From Chitinophaga pinensis (GTDB lineage Bacteria; Bacteroidota; Bacteroidia; Chitinophagales; Chitinophagaceae): 24,547 bases of DNA. Location of the stretch: assembly GCA_943331145.2 (NCBI GenBank), contig CALQKL020000006.1, positions 1 through 24,547 on the forward strand. The letters run 5' to 3'. The notes below the pieces were generated by a model, which saw only the letters and a program-made list of their open reading frames with translations, was not told the DNA's origin and made no database searches. The stretch's first letter is position 1; each line of letters starts with the position of its first letter. Shown here in pieces: positions 9,922 through 18,761 of this stretch. A program made the translations under genes and the position numbers.

Positions 9922-12900
9922 ATGGGTGTTGCTAGATATTTTCTTGTCTTATTTTTTTTCATTTTTTTAATAAATGGAAGAAGCAGTGCTCAATCCATAC
10001 AAATATCTTCCAATAACGCATTCTTTTGTAGCGGAGGGGATGTTGCAATAAACTATGTAATAACAGGTTCGTTTTCAAATGACAATGTTTTCATAGCTCA
10101 ATTAAGTGATTTAAATGGGCAATTTAATTCGCCTATTGTAATTGGTACTTCTTCAAGTACTACTTCAGGATTTATTCAAGCTCAATTGCCAAATAGTTTG
10201 ATTCCTTCAGGAAATTATGAAATTAGAGTGGTTTCGAGCAGCCCCAGTATTATAAGTTCCAATCAAATTGACATTCCAGTTGAAAATGAACTTTTAGATT
10301 CATGGGTGAGAAGGGCAGATGTGGGTACTATCCCTAAAACTTATGGAATAGGGTTTGCTATTGAAAATAAATTATATTTTGGCACTGGTGCTAATGGCAC
10401 TTATGCAACAAATGATTTTTGGGAATACAATCCAACAAACAATCTATGGACAAGAAAACAAAATTTGCCTATAGCGAAATCTGCTTCAGTTGGTTTTAGT
10501 GTTGGAAGTAAAGGATATGTATGTACTGGAAATGGTCAAGGGGATTTATGGGAATACGACCCTCAATTGAATACCTGGTCACAAAAGGCAAATCTCGGTG
10601 GTGTAGGAAGGTCCCTCGCATCTACATTTACCATTGGCGGAATTGGATATGTAGGTTTGGGCAAAAGTAATACAGGTGATTTTTTAAACGACTTATGGGC
10701 TTATGACCAATCAAATAATACTTGGACAAGAAAAACAGATTTTCCTGGCGGTGCTAGATATGCAGCAGTTGGGATAACAATACTCAACAAAGGTTATTTC
10801 GGTTTTGGAATTTCAGCCGGTACTTACAAAAAGGATTTTTGGGAATATAATCCTCAAATAAATACTTGGACCCAAAAGTCAAGTTGCTTGGGTACTGCTC
10901 GTCAAATGCCAACCGCATTTGCCATTCAGGGAAAAGGGTATATTGGGCTTGGTTATTTAACTTCAAATAGAAGTGATTTTTTTGAATATAATCAACAAAC
11001 GGATACTTGGCGACAAATGAACAATTTTTCAGGTTCTGCTCGTAGAGGTTCGATTGGACTTACGTTAGGAAACAAAGCATTTATAATTTCTGGAATAGAC
11101 ATAAATGGCGGCACATATGACCTATGGGAATATACGTCTTCAAAATATTTGATACAAATTGATTCAGTGAAAAGGTACAATTGTCAGGGAACCAGTTTGC
11201 CGATTTCTTTCAAAACAGGATGTAGTGACTTCGCTAATGACAATATTTTTAATGTGCAAATGAGCGATACTACAGGCAGTTTTGAGAACCCTCAAATTAT
11301 TGGCACTTTAAATGGAACTGAAAGCGGAATTATCAATGCTACTATTCCATCAAATGCGTTGTTCAGTAAAAGATATTTAGTTCGAATTGTATCATCAAAT
11401 CCACAAGCTGTCAGCGCTTCGTTTTCTATTTCTGTATTGCCTCAAAATACCGTTCAATTAACCTCTGCAATTGGGTCTAATTTTCAAAACATTTGTACTG
11501 GTTCACCAATTTCATCTATAACTTATTCTGTGTTTGGAATTTCAAGTATACAAACAGACTCATTACCCTTGGGCGTAACGGCTAGCTTTGCAAATAATAT
11601 CATAACATTGGCAGGGTCTTCATCTTTGGTTAAGGAAAATAATTATGTTATTAATTTGCTGGGAGGTTGCTTGGCTTCAACTGTAACAGGAACCATCAAC
11701 ATAAAACCCTTAACTTCTATTTCTACACAGCCTAGTAATAGTAGGCAACAAATTTGTCAGAATTACTTAGCCAATCCGTTAAGTGTGGTGGCAAATGGCT
11801 TCAATCTTACTTATCAATGGTATGCAAATAATGACTCATCCAATCAAACAGGCACAATTATACCAGGGGCAACGTCTAGCACATTATCCCCTCCAACCAA
11901 TTTAGTAAATACACAATATTATTATTGTATCGTAAATGGTAGCTGTGGGCTTCCCATTTCGTCAAAGGTTTCTGGCAGACATAAAATAACAGAATCAGGT
12001 TCTTGGTTGGGATTGAATCAAAATTGGAACGATAGTATAAACTGGTGCGGTGGCGTACCTTTAAATACCGCAAATGTCAATATTCCGTCAGGTGCAACAA
12101 ATTATCCAATCGTTTCTGGTGCTGATGCCAATTGCAATAATCTTTTAGTAAGTTCTGGCGCGACGCTTATTTTAAATAATCAAACTTTAAATATTTCGGG
12201 CTCAATCACAAACTCAGGCACAATAAATGCAATAAATGGTTCAATAAATTTAAATGGAACCAATGCAGCTCAAACAATTACACCAAGTAAATTCTTTAAA
12301 AGCAAGATCAAAAATTTAAAAATAAGCAACAGTAATGGGGTTTCAATAATTGGTGTAAATGATACTTTGAAAATATTAGGGGATTTGTCATTTGGAAAAA
12401 GCAATTGTACTTTAAATACCAATAATTACATCACCATAGTTTCAGATTCGGTAAAAACTGGAAACATTTCGGATATGACATCGGATGGTGTAAATTCAGG
12501 TGTATATTCTGGCAATAAAATTATTGGCAATGTTACCATAGAAAGATATGTACCCAATCACTTTAAGGCATGGCAATTTTTATCAACACCAACTTCTGGA
12601 CAAACCATAAAAGCAGCATGGCAAGAAGGGAATGCTGCATTGGTAAATGGTAAGCCAGGGTATGGTACAACGTTAGTAAGCAATTTGCCAAATGCATTAT
12701 CTCCAAGTTTGGGTTTTGATTTTTATTCTCAAAATGGAGCAACCATAAAAACCTATAACGCACTTTCAAATAGTTGGGAAGGCGTTAATTCAACTTTTAA
12801 CAGCATCAATAATCCAAAAGGATATGCATTGTTTGTTAGAGGCGACAGATCTGTAACAACATATAATCAAGCGGCAACAGCAACTACTTTAAGGACTTCA

Positions 12901-14304
12901 GGTATTATTTATCAACCAATTAATCCGCCGCCAACAATTTCAGTTGTTGCAAATAAATTTGAATCGGTTGGTAATCCTTATGCTTCAGCAATCGACCTTA
13001 GTAAACTAATTCGAACTGGTGGAGTGCAAGATGTATATTATGTTTGGGACCCTAAACTAACACCTACATATTACGGGGGTGGCTACAGAACATTAGTAAG
13101 GGTGGGAGAAGGGTATATTGCTGTCCCTCCTGATCCAAATACTTCAAGTTATTATAACGCTTCAAATCAAAATATAAACATTCAATCTGGACAAGCATTT
13201 TTTGTAAAAGCGGATAGTGCTTTGGGAGATGGAACGTTATCGTTTAATGAAAATTGTAAAGTAAAAAATGATGCCATTGTTACCCGAACTACAACAGAAT
13301 CGGTAAAAAAGATATTCGTGAATTTGAATCGTGAAACAAACGAAGGTTCTGTATTATTAGATGGTGTAGTTTCTTTATTTGATGAGACATTTCAAAATGA
13401 ATTAAATTATTCTGACGCATCAAAATTATTTATAGGCAATTCAGAAGGTTTGTCAATTTTGCAAAGTGATAAAACACTTGCTGCAGAAAAAAGAGCGTTG
13501 CCGAATGCTGCAGACACGATCTTCTATAAGCTAAATCAGCTAAAAAATCTTCAGTATAACCTTTCTATAAAATTCGAAAATTTTGAAGATGGTATGTTGA
13601 AACCAATTTTGGTAGATAGATATACAGGTGTTCAGCAAATGTTACTGCTAAACAATATCAATTTGATTCGATTTGCTATAACAAGTGACACACTATCGTC
13701 GAACCCTAATCGCTTTTATTTGATGTTTAAACCGGTGCAAACTGTGCCAGTGAAATTCACTTCAATAACAGCTGAAAATGTTTCAAAAAACATCAATAAA
13801 ATCAATTGGAAAGTTGAAAATGAAATCAACGTATCTAATTACGAAATAGAAAAAAGTGTTGATGGGAGATCTTTTGTTATAATTGGAGCTATAGCTTCAG
13901 CATTTAATAATGGCCAATCAGGTAGTTATCAATTTTTAGATTCATTGGTTGGTTCGGATGATGTGTTATATCGTGTAAAGTCAGTTGATTTTGATGGATC
14001 GAAATCTTACAGCAATATTGTAAGGGTTTCAAAATCTGTGGTCAAAAACAAGATATATGTTTCGCCAAATCCAGTTGAAAATAAACTAATCAAACTTTAC
14101 TTTACAGATCAGCACAAAGGGAAATATCTTGTACATATCATGGATGCTAAAGGTCAACAATTAAAATCTGCTGAGTATATACTAACGAATATCAATAATG
14201 GGTTTAAATTATCTGCAAAAGAAATTCTTCATTCGGGCATTTATTTTTTAAAGGTGGATGGTCCCAATAATATACAAACCGTAATTCCTGTCGTAATTCA
14301 ATAA
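9922..14304 (+). CDS. Secreted Kelch-propeller protein with type IX sorting domain
   Basis: Large exported protein of unknown specific function. Residues 1-23 form a signal peptide (cleavage SSA-Q). Residues about 27-122 form a beta-sandwich domain. Six Kelch-like blades then run over about 127-403, each marked by a D/N-x-W turn (NLWTRK, NTWSQK, NTWTRK, NTWTQK, DTWRQM) and by FWEYNP or LWEYDP strands. A second copy of the first beta-sandwich follows at about 412-510. After it come two Ig/PKD-like domains (about 510-690), a segment starting SWLGLNQNWNDSINW (about 693) that leads into a repetitive beta-rich region, and a fibronectin-like segment near 1280-1370. The C-terminal about 85 residues (IYVSPNPVENKLIKLYF, then GIYFLKVDG) are a type A sorting domain of the type IX system. 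The protein is therefore expected at the cell surface or outside the cell. It sits directly after porV2-porU2 but has its own 280-base upstream gap. No catalytic motif was recognised; adhesion or glycan binding is only a guess. Confidence 0.88.
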   Translation: MGVARYFLVLFFFIFLINGRSSAQSIQISSNNAFFCSGGDVAINYVITGSFSNDNVFIAQLSDLNGQFNSPIVIGTSSSTTSGFIQAQLPNSLIPSGNYEIRVVSSSPSIISSNQIDIPVENELLDSWVRRADVGTIPKTYGIGFAIENKLYFGTGANGTYATNDFWEYNPTNNLWTRKQNLPIAKSASVGFSVGSKGYVCTGNGQGDLWEYDPQLNTWSQKANLGGVGRSLASTFTIGGIGYVGLGKSNTGDFLNDLWAYDQSNNTWTRKTDFPGGARYAAVGITILNKGYFGFGISAGTYKKDFWEYNPQINTWTQKSSCLGTARQMPTAFAIQGKGYIGLGYLTSNRSDFFEYNQQTDTWRQMNNFSGSARRGSIGLTLGNKAFIISGIDINGGTYDLWEYTSSKYLIQIDSVKRYNCQGTSLPISFKTGCSDFANDNIFNVQMSDTTGSFENPQIIGTLNGTESGIINATIPSNALFSKRYLVRIVSSNPQAVSASFSISVLPQNTVQLTSAIGSNFQNICTGSPISSITYSVFGISSIQTDSLPLGVTASFANNIITLAGSSSLVKENNYVINLLGGCLASTVTGTINIKPLTSISTQPSNSRQQICQNYLANPLSVVANGFNLTYQWYANNDSSNQTGTIIPGATSSTLSPPTNLVNTQYYYCIVNGSCGLPISSKVSGRHKITESGSWLGLNQNWNDSINWCGGVPLNTANVNIPSGATNYPIVSGADANCNNLLVSSGATLILNNQTLNISGSITNSGTINAINGSINLNGTNAAQTITPSKFFKSKIKNLKISNSNGVSIIGVNDTLKILGDLSFGKSNCTLNTNNYITIVSDSVKTGNISDMTSDGVNSGVYSGNKIIGNVTIERYVPNHFKAWQFLSTPTSGQTIKAAWQEGNAALVNGKPGYGTTLVSNLPNALSPSLGFDFYSQNGATIKTYNALSNSWEGVNSTFNSINNPKGYALFVRGDRSVTTYNQAATATTLRTSGIIYQPINPPPTISVVANKFESVGNPYASAIDLSKLIRTGGVQDVYYVWDPKLTPTYYGGGYRTLVRVGEGYIAVPPDPNTSSYYNASNQNINIQSGQAFFVKADSALGDGTLSFNENCKVKNDAIVTRTTTESVKKIFVNLNRETNEGSVLLDGVVSLFDETFQNELNYSDASKLFIGNSEGLSILQSDKTLAAEKRALPNAADTIFYKLNQLKNLQYNLSIKFENFEDGMLKPILVDRYTGVQQMLLLNNINLIRFAITSDTLSSNPNRFYLMFKPVQTVPVKFTSITAENVSKNINKINWKVENEINVSNYEIEKSVDGRSFVIIGAIASAFNNGQSGSYQFLDSLVGSDDVLYRVKSVDFDGSKSYSNIVRVSKSVVKNKIYVSPNPVENKLIKLYFTDQHKGKYLVHIMDAKGQQLKSAEYILTNINNGFKLSAKEILHSGIYFLKVDGPNNIQTVIPVVIQ

Positions 14305-14366
14305 GTTCATTCTTAATTAGCTCGTATCAATCGACTAATATTAATATCTTTACCATTAAAAAATTC

Positions 14367-16235
14367 ATGGCTAAAATTGGTATAAATCTTTCAACCGGAA
14401 GTTTACAGAAAGATGAAATAATTGTAGGAATAGATTTGGGAACAACAAATAGTTTGATTGCTATTGTGCATCCTGAAACAAAAAAGCCAATTGTTTTAAA
14501 AGAGTTTAATGGAAGTTCAATTGTGCCATCTGTTATTCATTTTGAAAAAAATGGGCAAATAACGGTAGGTGAATTGGCGAAGTCGCAATTGGAACTTAAT
14601 CCGGAGCGAACGGTTTTTTCTGTGAAAAGATTGATGGGAAAAAGTTATCAGGAAGCAACAGCATTACAAGATTTAATCAGTTATAAATATGTTGCAGATG
14701 CAAACGAATCGGCAGTCGTAAAAATACAAATGGGTGATTTGTTTTACACACCCACCGAACTTTCTTCGCTAATCTTAAAATCGTTAAAAGAAAGAGCCGA
14801 ACATATTTTAAAAACACCGGTAAATAAAGCGGTAATTACGGTTCCAGCATATTTTAATGATGAGCAAAGGCAGGCTACAAGAGATGCAGGAAAACTAGCA
14901 GGATTAGAGGTATTGAGGATTATAAATGAGCCAACGGCTGCAAGTTTAGCATATGGGATTGGTTTGCAAAATTCTTCAGTTGGCAAAAGCGAAACAGTTG
15001 CCGTGTATGATTTAGGTGGCGGAACATTTGATATATCAATCCTATCCATTTCTAATGGCATTTTTGAAGTGCTTTCTACTAACGGAGATACACATTTGGG
15101 TGGCGATGACATCGATGCTATGATTGTTCAACATTGGATTTCCCAATTGGGCGTCGATGAAAAAATATTAGAAAAGGATAAGACAATGATGCAAATGTTT
15201 AGATTGAAAGCTGAGGAGGCGAAAAAACATCTATCCAAATCGGATTTATTTTCTGGAGTGATTGATAAGTGGACTTTAAACTTGTCGTTAATTGAATTTG
15301 AGCACTTGATTACACCAATGATTGAACGCACAATAACATGTTGTAAACAAGCTTTGTTGGATGCTGGGTTGAAGAAATCGGATATCAACAATGTTGTTAT
15401 GGTGGGCGGAAGTACAAGGGTTCCTTTGGTAAAAAATATGGTTGGCGATTTTTATGGTAAAGTGGTAAATGATTCAGTTAATCCGGATGAAGTGGTGGCG
15501 CTTGGTGCTGCTTTACAAGCGGATGTATTGGCTGGGAATACTAAAGATGTTTTATTGCTCGACATTACACCGTTGAGCTTGGGCATAGAAACTGCAGGTG
15601 GATTAATGGATGTTATGATTCCTAGAAATGCTAAAATACCTTCAAAAGCATCAAGACAATATACTACTCAAATTGATGGACAAGGTTCTATGCGAATAAG
15701 TGTGTATCAAGGGGAAAGAGATTTGGTAAAAGACAATAGAAAACTTGCCGAATTTAACCTAAAAAACATTCCAGGAATGCCAGCAGGGTTGCCGAAAGTA
15801 GAAGTTGGGTTTTTAATAAATGCAGACGGCATTTTAGTGGTATCGGCAAAAGAATTACGAAGTGGGGTATCTCAAACAATTGAAGTTAAGCCAAGGTTGA
15901 ATTTAGATGATGCCACTGTTGAGCAAATGCTTTTAGATTCTATGGTTCATGCAAAAGAGGATATTGTGCTTCGAGCCCTTGCAGAAGCCAAAACAGAAGG
16001 CGAACAACTTTTAAAAACTACAGAACAATTCTTACAAAAAAATAGCCAATTACTTACACAGGCAGAGATGATTGATACGGCAACTGCGATGCAAGCATTA
16101 CAATTGGCAATAACCATGGATGATAAAAATTTGGTTCAAGAAAAAACGGAAGCGCTGAACTCTATTTCAAGGCCTTATGCCGAAAGGATTATGGATATGG
16201 CAATTGCAGAAGCGATGAAAGGAAAAAGCATTTAA
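14367..16235 (+). CDS. hscA: Hsp70 chaperone, Fe-S assembly type (HscA)
   Basis: ATP-dependent Hsp70 that in the Isc pathway acts with HscB to release Fe-S clusters from the scaffold IscU. The nucleotide-binding domain shows GIDLGTTNS at 21-29, EPTAASLAYG from 188, DLGGGTFD from 215, then LGGDDID and VGGSTRVP. The substrate-binding domain begins near 396 (LLLDITPLSLGIETAGG). HscA is favoured over DnaK for three reasons. There is an N-terminal extension of about 20 residues before the phosphate-1 loop. The segment VKRLMGKS resembles HscA. The lid is short and ends AEAMKGKSI, without the acidic EEVD-like tail of DnaK. At 622 residues it is close to HscA (about 616) and shorter than most DnaK. 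No iscU, hscB or fdx lies next to it, so the assignment rests on sequence alone. It is convergent with ribE. An imperfect -7 box TATCTTTA lies at 14345-14352. Confidence 0.82.
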   Translation: MAKIGINLSTGSLQKDEIIVGIDLGTTNSLIAIVHPETKKPIVLKEFNGSSIVPSVIHFEKNGQITVGELAKSQLELNPERTVFSVKRLMGKSYQEATALQDLISYKYVADANESAVVKIQMGDLFYTPTELSSLILKSLKERAEHILKTPVNKAVITVPAYFNDEQRQATRDAGKLAGLEVLRIINEPTAASLAYGIGLQNSSVGKSETVAVYDLGGGTFDISILSISNGIFEVLSTNGDTHLGGDDIDAMIVQHWISQLGVDEKILEKDKTMMQMFRLKAEEAKKHLSKSDLFSGVIDKWTLNLSLIEFEHLITPMIERTITCCKQALLDAGLKKSDINNVVMVGGSTRVPLVKNMVGDFYGKVVNDSVNPDEVVALGAALQADVLAGNTKDVLLLDITPLSLGIETAGGLMDVMIPRNAKIPSKASRQYTTQIDGQGSMRISVYQGERDLVKDNRKLAEFNLKNIPGMPAGLPKVEVGFLINADGILVVSAKELRSGVSQTIEVKPRLNLDDATVEQMLLDSMVHAKEDIVLRALAEAKTEGEQLLKTTEQFLQKNSQLLTQAEMIDTATAMQALQLAITMDDKNLVQEKTEALNSISRPYAERIMDMAIAEAMKGKSI

Positions 16236-16298
16236 TCTCAAATTACATGGTCCAAAAATGGGAGTCAATTTGTGATGAGGCTATGTGTAAATCAAGTT

Positions 16299-16886
16299 TT
16301 ATTTTAATTGAGCCATTCTGCTTACATATTTTCCAATCAAATCAAATTCAATGTTTACAAGGCTTTCAACTTGTATGTGTTTGATATTGGTATGGAGATA
16401 AGTGTATGGAATGATGGCAACTTTAAATGTATCGCTAGAAACTCCGAAGCAGGTTAAGCTAATGCCATTGATAGAAATAGAGCCTTTTTCAATAACTAAA
16501 TGTGCAAATTGCTTATCGAAATGGAATTGGTATTCCCAACTGCCCTCTTTTTCAACAACAGCAATACAAGTTGCGGTACAATCCACATGACCTTGAACGA
16601 TATGGCCGTCTAATCGACCATTCATGAGCATACATCTCTCTAAATTTATTTCAGTGCCCAATTCCCAGTGATTCAGATTTGTTTTTTGGAGGGTTTCTAA
16701 AATCGCCGTTACTTGGTATGTATTTTCTTGAATGGCTTCAACGGTTAGACAAACGCCGTTGTGAGAAACGCTTTGATCTACTTTTAATTCGGGAAAAAGC
16801 GTTGATTTTATCCAAAATGTTTTATTGGTTCCGTGGGTGGAAATGTCGCTAATTATACCTGTATTTTCAATAATTCCTGTAAACAT
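16299..16886 (-). CDS. ribE: Riboflavin synthase, alpha chain
   Basis: Catalyses the last step of riboflavin synthesis, the dismutation of two 6,7-dimethyl-8-ribityllumazine molecules into riboflavin and a pyrimidinedione. The protein starts with the diagnostic MFTGIIENTG. It consists of two lumazine-binding repeats of about 90 residues each, the second starting near GHIVQGHVDCTAT. Each repeat contains the matching motif (VSHNGVCLTVEAI in the first, ISINGISLTCFGV in the second). The 195 residues fit the family. It is divergent from rpsU with about 105 bases between the starts, and convergent with hscA. No other rib genes are nearby and no FMN riboswitch-like structure was seen in the short upstream region. 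A one-mismatch -7-like sequence lies on the minus strand at 16909-16916. In some nomenclatures this gene is ribC. Confidence 0.95.
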   Translation of the reverse strand: MFTGIIENTGIISDISTHGTNKTFWIKSTLFPELKVDQSVSHNGVCLTVEAIQENTYQVTAILETLQKTNLNHWELGTEINLERCMLMNGRLDGHIVQGHVDCTATCIAVVEKEGSWEYQFHFDKQFAHLVIEKGSISINGISLTCFGVSSDTFKVAIIPYTYLHTNIKHIQVESLVNIEFDLIGKYVSRMAQLK

Positions 16887-16940
16887 GCGCTAATTTCGTA
16901 AATTTCTTGAAAACTAATTTTTTATTTTCAATTATAATTC

Positions 16941-16948
16941 TATATTTG
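16941..16948 (+). promoter_or_regulatory. Putative -7 box of the rpsU promoter
   Basis: TATATTTG agrees with the Bacteroidota -7 consensus TAnnTTTG at all fixed positions, 44 bases before the rpsU ATG. The expected -33 TTTG position (about 16918-16921) is a T-run, so only the -7 half is specific. Confidence 0.5.
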
Positions 16949-16977
16949 CGCTCCACAAAACAAGCATTAAAAAAAAT

Positions 16978-16983
16978 AAAGGA
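16978..16983 (+). promoter_or_regulatory. Shine-Dalgarno sequence of rpsU
   Basis: AAAGGA followed by 8 bases to the rpsU ATG is a well-spaced Shine-Dalgarno site. All the other protein genes whose starts lie in the window have A/T-rich leaders without such a site. In Bacteroidota the anti-Shine-Dalgarno end of 16S rRNA is held by ribosomal proteins including bS21, so a site on the bS21 gene itself suggests feedback control. Confidence 0.7.
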
Positions 16984-16991
16984 TATCAATT

Positions 16992-17186
16992 ATGTTAATT
17001 ATCGACTCAAAAGATTGTGAAAACATCGACAAAGCATTAAAAAAGTATAAGAAGAAATTCGAAAAAAGTCGTGTTTTATTGCATTTAAGAGAAAGACAAT
17101 GTTTTACTAAGCCTTCTATCAAGCGTAGAACAGAAGTTTTGAAAGCAGTTTACAAGCAACAAATGGCAGCTGGGAAATTCGATTAA
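16992..17186 (+). CDS. rpsU: Small ribosomal subunit protein bS21
   Basis: A small, strongly basic protein of the 30S platform near the 3' end of 16S rRNA. The 64 residues carry the family pattern: an N-terminal strand (MLIIDSKDCENIDKALKKYKKKFEKS), then a helix with VLLHLRERQCFTKPSIKRR, and a final basic helix. The length matches Bacteroidota bS21 (about 63-65), slightly shorter than the 71 residues of E. coli. It is preceded by a promoter-like -7 box and a real Shine-Dalgarno site, and followed by a strong intrinsic terminator, so it is probably expressed mainly as a single gene. In Bacteroidota ribosomes bS21 helps to hide the anti-Shine-Dalgarno sequence, which makes its own Shine-Dalgarno site a natural autoregulatory switch; that regulation is inferred here. 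Confidence 0.97.
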   Translation: MLIIDSKDCENIDKALKKYKKKFEKSRVLLHLRERQCFTKPSIKRRTEVLKAVYKQQMAAGKFD

Positions 17187-17209
17187 TTTCCTGCTCATTT
17201 AATATATTT

Positions 17210-17253
17210 TCCGATGGACATAGTTTTAATTAACTTCGTTCATCGGATTTTTT
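17210..17253 (+). terminator. Intrinsic terminator of rpsU abutting the xerC start
   Basis: TCCGATGGAC (17210-17219) pairs with GTTCATCGGA (17238-17247), including one G-U pair. Inside, AGTT and AACT form a second stem around a 6-base loop. Six T residues (17248-17253) follow at once. This is a full intrinsic terminator, and its last T touches the ATG of the recombinase gene at 17254. Confidence 0.85.
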
Positions 17254-18156
17254 ATGGATAATACGCCCCAACTATACATCAGTAATTTTTTAGATTATCT
17301 AAAATTTCAAAAGCGTTACGCGCAACACACCATTACATCCTATAATACTGATCTAACTGATTTCTTCGATTATTTACAAACTCAATTTAACGAACAGCAA
17401 ATTAAATCTATAAAGTCTGGATTGGTAAGGTCTTGGTTGGCGGAACTTAAAATGAATAAACAGAGTTCCAAAACAATCAATCGAAAAATATCAACATTAA
17501 AAACGTTTTTCAAATATTTACTTCGTCAAGGTGAAATCGAAACCAGTCCAATGGCTACCATTGTTACACCAAAGCAAAATAAAAGACTGCCTGAGTTCGT
17601 GGATAAAAGAGATACCGATACGTTGTTTTCAAACGTAACCTTTGAAGAAGATTGGAATGGTAAAACGGAGCATTTGGTGTTGATGATTCTGTATCACACA
17701 GGAATACGGCAAGCAGAATTAATTGGATTGAAAAACGCGGCAATTGATAAGTATAATTCTACCATAAAAGTATTGGGGAAAGGAAATAAAGAGCGCATTA
17801 TTCCAATAGGCAAAGATTTGTTGGCTGAAATTTTGGAATACCAAAAAGTCAAAGCAGAACAAATAAGCAATCCAGATGTAGAATGTTTGCTAGTTAGGGA
17901 GAACGGCAAAAAGTTGTATGCCAAATGGGTGTATAATGCGGTAAAAAAGAATTTGTCATTAATTACTACAATTCAAAAAAGAAGTCCACATGTGCTAAGG
18001 CATACGTTTGCAACGCATTTGAGTAATAATGGAGCGGATTTAAATGCAATAAAAGAATTATTGGGACATAGCAGTTTGGCTGCCACTCAAATATATACCC
18101 ATAATACAATCGAGAAACTAAAGGATATTCATAAGCAGGCACACCCTAAGGCCTAG
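17254..18156 (+). CDS. xerC: Tyrosine recombinase, XerC/XerD type
   Basis: Site-specific DNA recombinase, probably acting at dif to resolve chromosome dimers at division. Residues about 7-92 form the SAM-like core-binding domain (FLDYLKFQKRYAQHTITSYNTDL). Residues about 115-295 form the catalytic domain. The active-site set is complete: Arg152 in TGIRQAEL, Lys176 in VLGKGNKER, His246 and Arg249 in HVLRHTFATHL, His272 in LLGHSS, and nucleophile Tyr281 in IYTH. The 300 residues are typical of Xer proteins rather than phage integrases. XerC and XerD cannot be separated by eye, so the symbol is tentative. The gene stands between rpsU and hpf, a common Bacteroidota arrangement, which argues for a housekeeping role. 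The start must be at or near 17254 because the N-terminal helix begins at once and the next Met (about residue 63) is inside the fold. The start codon directly follows a terminator T-run. Confidence 0.9.
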   Translation: MDNTPQLYISNFLDYLKFQKRYAQHTITSYNTDLTDFFDYLQTQFNEQQIKSIKSGLVRSWLAELKMNKQSSKTINRKISTLKTFFKYLLRQGEIETSPMATIVTPKQNKRLPEFVDKRDTDTLFSNVTFEEDWNGKTEHLVLMILYHTGIRQAELIGLKNAAIDKYNSTIKVLGKGNKERIIPIGKDLLAEILEYQKVKAEQISNPDVECLLVRENGKKLYAKWVYNAVKKNLSLITTIQKRSPHVLRHTFATHLSNNGADLNAIKELLGHSSLAATQIYTHNTIEKLKDIHKQAHPKA

Positions 18157-18382
18157 TAAGTAAGGCCAAATTGAATGATAATTAAGCTAAGAATCCCCTG
18201 AGAATGCTTACTGGATAGTTTCATTTACGTTTCTATGGTTATTTCATGTCACCACCCGGTATAAAATTTTGCCAAAAAAGTAATTTTATTTGAATAGTTC
18301 CGTTTAATGAAGTAAATTATACAATGAAAGCTTAGATGAAAAAAAAGCCATAAATCAAATTAATCATTAAAAAATTTATCGT

Positions 18383-18676
18383 ATGAACTTAAACATTCAA
18401 ACTGTTCATTTTGATGCAGACGTCAAATTGAAAAATCACATTGAGCACAAAATTCAAAAATTAAATCAATTTCATGATCAGATTATAAATGTGAATATTT
18501 ATTTGAAACTAGATAACATTGTACATAAAATAAAAGATAAAATCGTAGAAATAAAAGTAGCCATACCAAAGCATGAATTCTTTGTAAAGCAATCCTGCAA
18601 ATCATTTGAAGAGAGTTTTGAAATGGCAATGGATTCAATTGTAAACCAAATAAAAAAGCAAAAAGATAAAAATTAG
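18383..18676 (+). CDS. hpf: Ribosome hibernation-promoting factor, short HPF/RaiA family
   Basis: Small ribosome-binding protein that occupies the decoding and mRNA channel of the 30S subunit and silences ribosomes in starvation or stationary phase. The 97 residues show the beta-alpha-beta-beta-beta-alpha pattern of the family: MNLNIQTVHFDADVKLKNHIEHKIQKL, then VNIYLKLDN, then KIVEIKVAIPKHEFFVKQ, then a C-terminal helix with SFEESFEMAMDSIVNQIKKQ. It is the short form, without the dimerisation domain of long HPF. The 226-base gap upstream (18157-18382) holds a 5-bp hairpin at the xerC stop (18150-18167) and only one-mismatch -7-like boxes, so its promoter is uncertain. A strong terminator follows. 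Confidence 0.9.
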   Translation: MNLNIQTVHFDADVKLKNHIEHKIQKLNQFHDQIINVNIYLKLDNIVHKIKDKIVEIKVAIPKHEFFVKQSCKSFEESFEMAMDSIVNQIKKQKDKN

Positions 18677-18693
18677 TTGTAAAAAAATCAAGT

Positions 18694-18731
18694 AAAAAAA
18701 AGGTCTTTCCAAGCGGAAAGATTTTTTTTTT
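18694..18731 (+). terminator. Intrinsic terminator after hpf
   Basis: GGTCTTTCC (18702-18710) pairs with GGAAAGATT (18715-18723) around the loop AAGC. The stem is extended by an A-run on the left and a T-run on the right. Two pairs are G-U. The symmetric A and T runs would let it work in both directions, but no minus-strand gene ends here. Confidence 0.85.
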
Positions 18732-18761
18732 GATTTTTTTTAAAAAAAGTCAAGAAGTTTT

